DNA of 64,000 bases from Scenedesmus sp. ARA3 (lineage: Eukaryota; Chlorophyta; Chlorophyceae; Sphaeropleales; Scenedesmaceae): assembly GCA_004335835.1 (NCBI GenBank), contig RWJK01001664.1, positions 1-64,000 on the forward strand, given 5' to 3'. Position 1 is the first letter of the stretch; the number at the start of each line of letters is the position of its first letter. Shown piece by piece: positions 11,548 through 21,678 of the stretch. Under the pieces are notes generated by a model that was not told where the DNA came from, made no database searches, and saw only the letters and a list, made by a program, of their open reading frames with translations. The translations under genes and the position numbers were made by a program.

Positions 11548-13800
11548 ATGCTGCGTGGTGCCAGCACAACTAGGATCGCCTGTGGTAGTAGCAGGACAGC
11601 TAGCCTGTCAAGCAGGGGGCCATGCCTTCCTGCAAGGTTATGTGGAAGTTCTAGGCAACGCAGGGTGGCGGTATCTGCGCTGCTGGACCCCACCGACTTA
11701 CTGCAGCATGCCCAGGCTCTAGTGCAGCACATGCCGCTGGCCTATGAGCCAGTGGCCGCTCCCTGCAGCCTCATGAACTGCGGAGATGTCGTTCACAGAA
11801 GGTAAGCGCGCGCAGATGCAGCAGCTCGCAGCTGTTGTGCCTCGGCACACCCTGACGTGGCAGCCTGGCTCGTTTCGCAGCACGCTGGATCCGGTTTTGC
11901 GGGGGGAGACGCGTGGCATCGACTGGAGGCTGCTGCCTGTCGCAGCAATGGCGGGGCTGTACCTCTTCGCCACACCTGGTGAGGGCAGCTGGGGGAGACA
12001 CCATCAGTCACTTGCAGGACTGCTGCACATGCAAGGCAGCTGACCCATTGGCGCCCAGACGCCTCAGAAGCGCTGGCATGCATGTTGGTGTGCGTTTGCT
12101 GGCGTTATTGGCAGCAGCGCAGAGCGGCAGGCAGCACCATGGCTGCAATCACACCAGTAGTGCTGGGCGGTGCATCGCAGTGTGCATTCTGGGCAGTGCA
12201 TGTGGCTGTTAGTTCAAACCGGCAGACACAGCTGGCGTGGCACCAGATGTACTGCTACTGTTGTTTGTTGACTGTCCTCGACAATCAAACTTCACGCGCT
12301 GTCATGTCATGCACTGGGCGGCACTGCGTGGCTGCAACGCGCTTTTGGTATGCAGCAGGCTGCGATGTGTGCTTGCAGCATTTGATACCGCATACCACCC
12401 GGCTGCATTATTATCGCAAGTTTGCGAGGTTTGACCATGTTTGACTATGTTTGACTGCTGTCCTGCAGGCGTGCTGCCTGGCGCGGTGGACTACTACATC
12501 ACAGGGCCGCTGCAGCGCCGCAGATCAGCAGCCATTACCAAGGTGCGGCGTGTGCAAATCCGATCAGCAGCAGCTCTGTACTTGCAGTGTGTTCAGCGTA
12601 TTCAGCAAGTGGTTGCGTGTATATTTGAGTATGAGTAGTTCTTTGTCACTGTGCTGGTCACATGTGGTTTGTGCGGCATAACGGCAGCAAAGCTTCATGC
12701 TTGCAATGTGTACAGAATATCCAGGCAGTGGTCAATGCTGCCTGGATTGCTGCTAAATGCGGCGGCCCAACAGCAGTGTCAGGATCGGCGCATGGTGTGG
12801 GAGTGGTCGCTGCTTGCAGCGCTGTCCTGCAGCGCTGTCCTGCACGATGGCGTGCCGCTGGGCAGCTGTCTGGGCTGCACGCCAGCCTTGTTACACAACG
12901 ACTTCAACAACAACAACAACAACGTTATTATAACTTGAATAGCTGAATGACCGGAGTACCTTCACACACTGACATACAGGACGACCTGAAGCTGGGCAAG
13001 CGCCTGGGCTCTGGCGGCTTTGGCAGCGTGTACAAGGCCACACTCACCAACGAGGACGGCAGCACAACGCCAGTCATTGTCAAAAAGGTGCGCAGCAGCA
13101 GCAGCAGTGGCAGCACAGCAGGCGTGAACCAGCAGGCGTGAACCAGCTGCGGTACACTGGGCAGTGCTGCTGCTCCTTTCACACAGCCTACGTATACCAA
13201 CATGCGCTGCTGCCGCTGCTGCTGCTGCTGCTGCTGCTGCAGGCCAAGGAGTTTGGCGAGGCGGAGGTGTGGATGAACGAGCGCATGAGCCGCACCGCAC
13301 CCGCCAGCTGTGCGCAGTTCCTGGGCGGGTTCCTGGACACACCCGAACAGCCGCAGAAAGTGGGGCCGGCAGGTGCGGTTCAAGGCTGTACTGTTAAACC
13401 CTTGCATTATGGGGGGTTTTGTAGGGCCAGCCGCGCGCAGTTCGTGGCGGGGTTCCGGGACACGCTCGAACAGCCGCAGAAAGTGGGGCCGGCAGGTGAG
13501 GGTATACGGCTATCGTTGAACCCTTGCACCATGCTTGTTGAGATATGGCAAGCTGCTCGCAGTTCCTGGGCAGGCCTGGGCACGCCAGAAGTGTCGCACA
13601 AGGTGGGGCCGGCAGGTGTGGTTGCAGCAGACGCATTGTGCTTTGCTGTGCGCTGCAGCAAGTGGCGACCTGCGGTGATGTTGTTGATGTCACAGCGGCG
13701 CTGTATTTACGTAGTATTGATTTGCAATGTGTTATATGTGCGCTGCTTTGCAAGTTTGCTGGCATGCGGCGTTGCTGACGCTGCGCACCTCTGCACTGCC

Positions 13801-13850
<50 letters not shown>

Positions 13851-14899
13851 CACCTGCAGGCGCTGCCGTGGGCCTTGGCGGCGAGTGTGTGTGGCTGGTG
13901 TGGCTGGACGAGGGAGAGGTGCGGACCTGTTTTACAGCAGCAGCAGCAGCAGCATGCATTTGCTGCACTTGACACTTGGCGAGTGTGTGTGGCTGGTGTG
14001 CCTGGACGAGGGAGAGGTGCGGCACACCCCTGCAGCAGCAGCAGCAGTGTCTGCAGCGGCAGCAGCAGCAGCACCGTCTGCAGCACTGTCTGCAGCAGTG
14101 TCTGGGACACCACTCGCAACACAACCTTGATGCACCAGCGGAGCATTTGGCGTGAAAGCGGTGTTGCCCGAGCCCACCTCTTCTTTTCACCTTTTTTGCC
14201 TGCATCCACCTGCAAGCGTTGGCGCTTTCCTGCAAGTTTTCACGCTTTCCTGCGAATGTTCGCACCGCAGTTCACGCTGTACGACCTGATGACAAAGCGC
14301 GAGTTCCCGTACAACTTGGAGCCGCTGCTGCTGGGCCGTGAGCTGCGGCTGCAGAAGAACAAGCGACGGCGGCTGGTGACGCTCAAGCTGGTGACACAGC
14401 AGCTGCTGGAGAACCTGGACACCGCACACGCCACCGGCATAGGTGTGTTATGTTTGTTATTTTCATGTTGTTTGTGACTCAATTGTTTCGTGGATGGAGA
14501 GGCTGGTGACGCGCCACTGGCCCAGGTGTGTATTTTGGGGCGACGGCAGTTTGGTGATGCACTGCTTTGTGATGCACTGCTTGGTGAGCTGCGGCCGCAG
14601 AAGGGCAAGCCGCGGCGGCTGGTGACGCTCAAGCTGGTGACACAGCAGCTGCTGGAGAACCTGGACACTGCTCATGCAACCGGCATAGGTGTGTTACATT
14701 TGTTATGGTGGTTCAGCAGCAGCAGCAGCAGCAGCTTGTGGTTGAAGATATGTTGTTGGCGGAGAGGCTGGTGATGCAGCAGCTGATTGGCTGCTGCTGC
14801 TGCTGCTGCTGCTGCCGTTGCAGTGCACCGCGACATCAAGCCGCAGAATGCTATTCTGTCGATGCACTTGCATGCACTTCTGGGCTTTGATTGGACTGC

Positions 14900-14932
<33 letters not shown>

Positions 14933-15869
14933 AGTGCATCGCGACATCAAGCCACAGAATGCCATCCTGTCAGTGGCTGACCGCCGCCTGAAGCTCATTG
15001 ACTGGGGCGCAGCAGCAGACCTGCGCCTGGGCATCAACTACGTGCCAAACGAGTACCTGCTGGACCCCAGGTGATAATAACTTGTTATGTGACACACCTG
15101 TCACATGATGTTCCATTGCTGAATGTCTCTGGTTGACAGTAGTATGCATGCAATGAAATGGCTGGGGCGTCAGTGAGGACCTGCGCCTGGGATAAACTTT
15201 GCGCCTGCTGGACCCCAGGTGCAAGTCATAATCATAGAAATAGAAACCATAGAAAAGAGAAGCCACACAACCTGAGCAGGTACGCGCCGCAGCAGCAGTA
15301 TGTCATGTCCCGCCAGACCGCCGTGCCTCCCACATGAAGCGATAACGCGCTGTTGACATGTTTGTCTGTTCTATTTTATGTCATTGTGTCTGTGTACAGG
15401 TATGCGCCGCCGCAGCAGTACGTGATGAGCCGCCAGACTGCCACGCCTCCCCCCAAGCCAGTGGCGGCTCTGCTGAGCCCCGTGCTGTGGCAGATGGAGC
15501 ACCCCGACAAGTTTGACATGTACAGCGTGGGCATCCTGCTGCTGCAGGTGAGCATGCTGACTGTTACAAGAGTTATGTAATAACAGAATAACAACACGTG
15601 TAACGTGTTGGTCATTCTAGTTGTGGCAGATGGATCACCCGGACAAGTTTGACATGTACAGCGTGGGCATCCTGCTGCTGCAGGTGAGCATGCTGACTGT
15701 TACCACGGCACAATAACAACAAAGTAACGGGATTTGTAGCGTGGTGATCATTTTACTCGAGATAAATGAAGCCCCTCATCAAGTTGTGCATGTAAAGCGT
15801 GGGCATCTTGCTGCTGCTGTTTTCACGAGTTGATGAGATAGAAGGCTGCTATGGACACCGACTGACCAG

Positions 15870-15908
<39 letters not shown>

Positions 15909-18151
15909 CAATCTGTTCAAATCTCGGCTGTGTGCAGATGGCGTTCCCCAACCTGCGCAGCGACAACAGCCTCATCGCCTTCAACAGGCGGCTGCAGGAG
16001 CTGGGCTGGGACCTGCCGGTGAGAGTCTTGGTGTTAGTAACAAGATAACATGATCTTGAGTGTGTGTAACTTGATTATGAGGACGGCCTCATCGCCTGCA
16101 TCAGGCGGCTGCAGGGAGCTGGGTTGGGACCTGCCAGTGAGGCACATGATCAGTTGCTTGGAACTTGCGCTTACCTGTGTATGTTGTCCCTGACACCTGC
16201 TCAGATATCCTATGCATGCTCCCTCTGCTCTGTGCAGAACTCTGACTTACGCTGCTATGTTTCAATTGCTGTTGTTTTTGTGTTATTTTGTGCAGGCGTG
16301 GAAGCGCGAGGTGGTCCGCAAGCACCCACGCGGCCTCCCCAAGGACCTTGAGGAGGGCTTTGAGGTGCTGGAGGCAGAGGGAGGTGCCGGCTGGGACCTG
16401 GCCTGCCAGGTGAGGTTTAGTGTTGAGGTGCAGGTCTAGGGTTTTGCAGGGCTCAGGGTGTTGCGGTGTAGAGTTTCGCACCCAAAAGTTGCCATTGTGG
16501 TTTGGTCAAGGATCGGAGGAGGGCTTTGAGATTCCTGAACCCTGCTGCAGCTGGTGTTCAACAACCCCAGCAAGTGAGGCACTGCTCCCCAGCTGGTTTT
16601 AATACAGCTGCCAGCAACAGCAGGCAAACACCTGACACCCCTGCAGGCACACACCATGCTCGCTGCAGTCCTGTACCCTCACTCCTTCGCTGTATGCACT
16701 GCTGCACTTGTTCTTTTCCTAAACCCTACTGCAGCTGGTGTCCTACAACCCCAGCGACCGCCCCACAGCAGGCGAGGCGCTGCTGCACCGCTGGTTTGAG
16801 CAGATGCCGGTGGTGGCAGGAGCAGCAACGCCAAGCGGCACTGGCAGTGTGTTAGTGACAAGCTCTGTGGCGGCTGCTACTGCTGTGCGCAGCATCAGCA
16901 ACAGCGTGGGGAGCACGGTCGGCACCGTGGGCAAGCGCGTCACTGAGGCACTGCCTACAGGTGGGTGTTTAACAGTTGTTATGATTACTATAATGATTGT
17001 TGTAACAGTCATAGCAGTCCCCTGTCACACGTACTGTTTCAAAAGCGTCAGCAACAGCGTCGGCAGCACGGTCGGCACTGTGTGCGAGCGCCCAACGAGC
17101 GCAGCGAGCTGGTAGTGCCAGGCAAACCCCTCTGCCAGTGAGCATTGGTTGTTACCATTGTTGTTATCACATTGGACAACAGGTCGAATACCTGTTTTGT
17201 CCCTGCAGGCTTGCTGAAAGAGGCGTCGATTCAAAGCGGTTAGGAGGGCCTGCCTGAGGCGTGGCTGGCCGAGGAGTTTTGGCTGCGACAAACCACAATT
17301 GTGTTACAAGATATGTTACTAACAGGTTTTTAATGTTCAATTTTATATTACTGTTATTTCTGCAGGCTTGCTGGAGGAGGCATTCATCCACAACAGCCAG
17401 GAGGGGCTCACTGAGGCGTGGCTGGCTGAGGAGTTTGGCTGGGACAAGCCCGCGCCCCCACCACCCGGAAGGGGCCAGCAGCGCGAGACAGTGGCGTGGT
17501 TCATGGACCGGCAGGTGCGGCGAACACAGAATAATCGGCTGCTTCTGTATACTTTGTACCATATATACTTAGTGGAGGCCTCGCAGCTTGTGTGGGTGTG
17601 CATTTGGCGGTTACACAGTGGCCTGGTCCATGGACCGGCAGGTGCGGCTCCCTGTTGCTGGGCAAAAAAGATTTTGAGGTTGCTTTCCGTACCTGCAGGA
17701 GGCGTCATAGCTTGTGTGGGTGGGTGGGTGTGCATCTGTGTTTTACACATGTGTGCGCACAGCTACCGACAGTATGAACTTCTTATTGTCTGACAATGAT
17801 GTTCTTGCGCTGCACTGCTCTGGCACCGTATTGCAACCGCAGAGTGAGCTGCAGCGCAAGCTGGCAGCGCGGCAAGCCAAGCTGGTGGGCGATGTGCGCA
17901 AGACAATCCGCGGCGTGGCCCGCAAGCTTGGAAGCTCCCCGAGCCCAAGCAGCAGCAGGCCAGGCACTCCCAAGATCAAAGGCGCTGCTGCTGCTGCCAA
18001 CGCCGCAAACGGCAACGGCAGGGCGTCACCCGCTGACTCTGCTGCTGCTGCTGAGGGGAATGGGAATGGGCGGGTGAGGCCTGCTGCTGCTGCTGCTGGC
18101 GGTGCTGTTGATAGGGTCAAGGAGCTGATGAATGTGCTGCGCTCCAAGTGA
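11548..18151 (+). CDS. STT7: STT7/STN7-type thylakoid state-transition kinase
   Basis: Fourteen exons (11548-11801, 11881-11978, 12469-12542, 12980-13087, 13243-13372, 13860-13918, 14271-14442, 14935-15070, 15400-15547, 15938-16018, 16296-16409, 16735-16960, 17366-17514, 17843-18151) join in phase to 685 residues. Order: Ser/Arg-rich plastid transit peptide; CSLMNC (Cys73, Cys78), matching the two conserved lumenal redox cysteines of Stt7/STN7; one membrane helix ending in FATPGVLPG; kinase domain about 147-480; basic Ala/Ser-rich tail. Kinase motifs: GSGGFG loop, VIVKK lysine, VHRDIKPQN, then DWG where most kinases have DFG (STN7 has DLG), [26 protein letters not shown]. Stt7 phosphorylates LHCII when plastoquinone is reduced and so drives state transitions. 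STN8/STL1 is the nearest alternative, but the cysteine pair and the segment after DWG favour STT7. Its introns are full of exon echoes. Confidence 0.92.
13427..13616 (+). repeat. Two echoes of STT7 exon 5 end
   Basis: The exon 5 end, encoding [20 protein letters not shown] and followed by its GTG donor, is repeated at 13427-13497 and 13555-13616, both downstream of the true exon. The nearer copy is closer to the original; the farther one has more substitutions. Each keeps the GGGGCCGGCAG|GTG donor context. Confidence 0.9.
13803..13859 (+). repeat. (GCT)n tract forming a 3' splice site
   Basis: An uninterrupted run of about sixteen GCT triplets runs almost into the CACCTGCAG acceptor of STT7 exon 6, where a polypyrimidine tract would be expected. 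Confidence 0.8.
13979..14018 (+). repeat. Echo of STT7 exon 6
   Basis: A second copy of the segment encoding [13 protein letters not shown], with Trp changed to Cys at one site, ends in the same GAGAG|GTGCGG donor. It lies downstream of the true exon. Confidence 0.88.
14574..14692 (+). repeat. Echo of STT7 exon 7 end
   Basis: About 115 bases repeat the exon 7 end ([20 protein letters not shown] and the ATAG|GTGTGTT donor) downstream of the true exon, at high identity. Confidence 0.92.
14790..14863 (+). repeat. Echo of STT7 exon 8 start
   Basis: A (CTG)n tract, a TTGCAG acceptor and the coding bases for [13 protein letters not shown] lie upstream of the true exon 8, which has the same CTG tract and start. 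This is an acceptor-side copy and is therefore upstream. Confidence 0.9.
15278..15325 (+). repeat. Echo of STT7 exon 9 start
   Basis: GCAGGTACGCGCCGCAGCAG and the following bases ([13 protein letters not shown]) copy the acceptor and first codons of exon 9, about 120 bases upstream of the true acceptor. Confidence 0.88.
15618..15815 (+). repeat. Echoes of STT7 exon 9 end
   Basis: The exon 9 end ([20 protein letters not shown] with its CAG|GTGAGCATGCTGACTG donor) recurs at 15618-15700, and a fainter copy at about 15770-15815. Both are downstream of the true exon. Confidence 0.88.
15868..15909 (+). repeat. (CTGC)n microsatellite in an STT7 intron
   Basis: A run of about ten CTGC tetramers lies shortly before the exon 10 acceptor. 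It is a simple repeat, likely variable in length between strains. Confidence 0.85.
16083..16137 (+). repeat. Echo of STT7 exon 10 end
   Basis: The bases encoding [16 protein letters not shown] are repeated after the true exon with a one-base insertion, ending in a GTGAGG donor-like site. Confidence 0.85.
17041..17290 (+). repeat. Echoes of STT7 exon 12 end and exon 13 start
   Basis: One intron holds both kinds of copy. At 17041-17090 the exon 12 end ([13 protein letters not shown]) is repeated after its exon. At 17206-17290 the exon 13 acceptor and start (GLLEEA to AEEFGW) is repeated before its exon, with a stop-generating change. Confidence 0.88.
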
Positions 18152-21100
18152 ATCTGATTGTGAAGTTTTTCAACTTTAAATAATAGTTTGGAAGTAAGGA
18201 GTAGTATTGGTGTGAAGTTCTGCGTGTGCGAGGGGCATGGGGCGTGAAGTTTGGTGTGAAGCAGGGAAGTTCACGGTGCGAGAAGTGTGAGGTGTGTCGC
18301 GTGGCGAGTTACGTGATGCAGGCAAGGTGTGAGAAGTGTGAGGGGAGGGCGCGGCGGGGTTACACCTGCGCGGGGTTACACCTGCGCTTACGGTGGGAGG
18401 GATGTATGCTACTCTAGCTGTCTTTTGCCTGTTGCACCATCAGCTGCTGGTGTTGCGAGGGCTATGGGAAGCTCCTGGTTTCTACCACAGCCTGCAGCAC
18501 ACCTGCCATTCTCTATCGCTGCTCTAGGCGTCCTTTTAAGTGCCGTAGCTGCAGTGAATGTCGTTTGCTGTTGACTAGAATGTTTGAAGCGTCAATATGG
18601 TGCAGCGCGCAGCAAGAGGGTGGTAGTCGCTGCGTCCAGAGGTGCGGCGTCGCCACAGCTGCTGCTGCTGCTAAGTTGCCCGTGCGTGGGGCACGCCGCG
18701 CGCGCCCGCGTTCGCGCAGTTTTGTGCTCGGTGTTTCGTTGTGTGGCATTGTGTGTGGTGGTGGTGGTGGTGGTGGTGTGGTGTCTGCGTCAGGGCATGG
18801 CTGTGGAGCGTGTGCTGCGCGCAGGCAGCTGCAACGGATTCAGGTGTGGGTTTTGGGCATGGGTTTGGGGAATCGGCTGTGGCCGCAGTAGCCGAGGCAA
18901 CAGCAGCGCACCGCGTGTTGTTATGCTGTGTCAGCTGTGCTGGCTGAAGCATGCGCTGTGCTTGCTCAAGCATCAGCTGGTGTTGCTGAAATGCCAGCTG
19001 CTTTTGCGGCCAGGTCACTGGTCACAAGGACAGTGTACATGCGTCAGTGCTTGGGTCTAGTACTATCATGCTGCGTGCAGTTCAAACCTTCCAGCTCGTT
19101 TGCTGTAAAAAAACCACAGCAGAAGAGCAACAGAGAGCGAGCGGCGAGTTGTCCGTGGTGTGCCTAGTTGCAGGAGTGTGTCAAGGCACATATACGCTGT
19201 GTGGCATAGTCAGAGACACACATGCTGTCTGTGCCAATCGTTGAACTGTTTGGAACAGCTTTGACTGAGAGGCAGTAAGAGCTGGCATGCATAGCTGTTG
19301 TGCTTGGGTCTGCGCTGCGTTAGGTCATGTTGCAGTTCTTTTGCGGCCAGAAGGTAATGGCGTGACAACCTGCACAGCACAGCAGGCGTGCGCGCTGGTT
19401 TACTGGCAGTGCAGTGGGTGTTGGTGTTGTTGGGTGGCGCTGCTGGTGTCTGGCCCTTGTAAGCGCTGCTGTTGCACCTATTTCAATGCTGCGTGAGTGC
19501 TGCCTGTATCTGCTGTGTTTGCTGCAGCGCTGCGCTGCTTTCCGTGCAGGGAGCGACAGGCGGTGCTGCTGATAGGACATCAGCGCACCAGCCAATTTTG
19601 GCTTGCAGTGGCGTTGGAGTGTGTGCGATGTTGACTGTTGTCAGCACCCAGCAATTATAGCCTGCTTGCAGCAGTGGCATGCTAGTGATGAAAGCAGAGT
19701 AGTGAGGTGTTTGGAGCAGAGTTGCAGGAGGCACTGAGGACACGGTCTGAGCAAGTAGTACACATTTCATATGAGTGGAAGGGGTGCGGCGTGGCCTGTG
19801 TTGCGGCAAGCGTTCCGATGTCCTTTGTGCGTCTTCAGGTTTCTTTCTTTGCCCTGATCAGGGTTTATCGTGATACCAGGCAGCGTTCAGTCATCCTGCG
19901 GGTGTATATTGGCGCTTTGCGCTCCTTGGTTGCGGCTCATCATCATGTTACCCATCAAGCCATAGCATCAACGCCATCGGCCCCGCGCTCCTTGGTTGCG
20001 GCTGTTTGGTTGCCCTGTTGGTTTTGGAATGGTGTTCATTTTGGCTGACATCCGTATGACTGCGCATCCTGCGGAGCAAAAACAGTCCCGTGTATGTGTG
20101 GTTTGCCAGCTTGATCCATAAGTATGGTGTGACTGTACGCAAGCACCATGTTTTGCGCGGTACTCTGTAACTTACAGTACTGAGTACATGTACGTCTTGT
20201 CTTGTCCTGTGCATACTCAGCATGCCGCAAGCTGGCATATCTGGCTAGCCATTTAGCGATGCTGCGATACTCAGCTCTTGTACAGGCGACGCAGACCTAC
20301 GCGGCAGCAGTGGCAGGATTCACACATTACCCGCCCCCTTGAATGCTTGAGTTCAACACAAAGTGACCAACAAAACGTTGCCAATATAAGCCCTGCACAA
20401 GCACACAACGGATGCAAGGGACTTCCACTGACTTCTGTGCTGCCGATATAAAGCCCGCATGCTACCCGCTTCCGCTGCGCTGTTGGTGTGCGTCCAAGGT
20501 TTTTGATATCAGTGCCTCTGCTCGGACTGCAAACAGGCTGCTGATGCCCAAAACACACCGCTAGCTTGCTTGCTGTCTAACCACAAGTAGATACATGCAC
20601 TGCTTGGCTTGCTGAATGCGGCTGCTGCTGTGCATGGCGGCAAAAGCCGAAACCACTGTGCACAAAACAAAGAAAGAAAGAGAATACCTGGACACGGCAC
20701 GACGTGCCCGCGCCTGTGCCTGCACAAACCACCCGCGCCCAACACAGCACGCATGTGCCTGCCTGCCTGGCGACGCTGACGCAGCAACGCTATACACCAA
20801 ACTTGAACCGCACACCAAGCTGAAGCGTCTTGCCCCTCGCACGACAGAAGAGAGAGAGGGAGCATGCAACAAGGACAGCCCGGCACATGAAAGAACCACG
20901 CAAAACCTGGCCGCCTGCAGCCGGACTGTGCTACGGCGTTGCAAGCAACTGCACCTCTGCACCACCCCACTCTGCCTCAGCCGCAAAGTGAACTTCAGCA
21001 GAGAAACGATGCTTCCAAGATAGCTGAAACCAGCTTGACCCGCACAAAAAGGAACACAGCCAATGCCACGGCGACGCCCTGAAGCAATGCTGCTGCAGCT

Positions 21101-21603
21101 GCCATCAAAACCAGTGCCACCTGCAGAGGCGCCGATCAGAGGCAAAAAGCGCAGCCTCCAGCTGTCAGCCAAAAAAAAGCCTTGTTCTTTGCTGCGAGCC
21201 AGCTGCACAGCTAGCTCGTCCGCAGTACGCACACCACCACATCCCCACGGCGACACAACACAACACAGCACGCGCAGCTGCAGCAGAAGCACCAGCGGAC
21301 TTCCGCCGCTGCACTCCGCACACTGTGCTGCCTTGCTCTGGCCATCCCTCAGCTGTGCAACCAGAGCCCAACTGGACGACCAACCAGCCACAAATTGGGA
21401 TCGGAGGTTGCGCGACCCCAACTGCTGCACACTTGACATTGTGATCCATCTGACAGCCTAGCCTATCCATCTTGGAAGCCTACGCCACACGAATGCCAAG
21501 ATGTTGCACTGCCAAAACCGTCAGCGCCAGCCGTCCGCCGCCACCACCACCACCACCACCACCACCGCCGCTGCCTTCATCAACAGCCAACACATCACAA
21601 TAC

Positions 21604-21644
<41 letters not shown>

Positions 21645-21678
21645 AGACTTCAGCACAACAACTCCAGCATACAACCCC
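18152..21678. other. Gene-poor region between convergent genes
   Basis: STT7 (+) ends at the left and the G3BP-like gene (-) ends at the right, so this is a convergent intergenic stretch of about 3.5 kb. It contains GT-rich simple repeats, including a (GGT)n run near 18760, and a few long but composition-driven frames such as a 292-codon minus-strand frame at 20561-21439. I see no domain, transit peptide or phase-consistent exon chain in it. Confidence 0.5.
21540..21645. repeat. (CCA)n and (CTG)n microsatellites
   Basis: A run of about ten CCA triplets near 21543-21570 is followed by about fourteen CTG triplets ending near 21645. They lie just past the stop codon of the G3BP-like gene, so they would fall in its 3' UTR. 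Confidence 0.85.

Noticed and set aside
20561..21439. 292-codon minus-strand frame
   Set aside because: No domain, no repeat, no phase-consistent neighbour exons, and a composition rich in Cys, Ser and Arg typical of random GC-rich frames.
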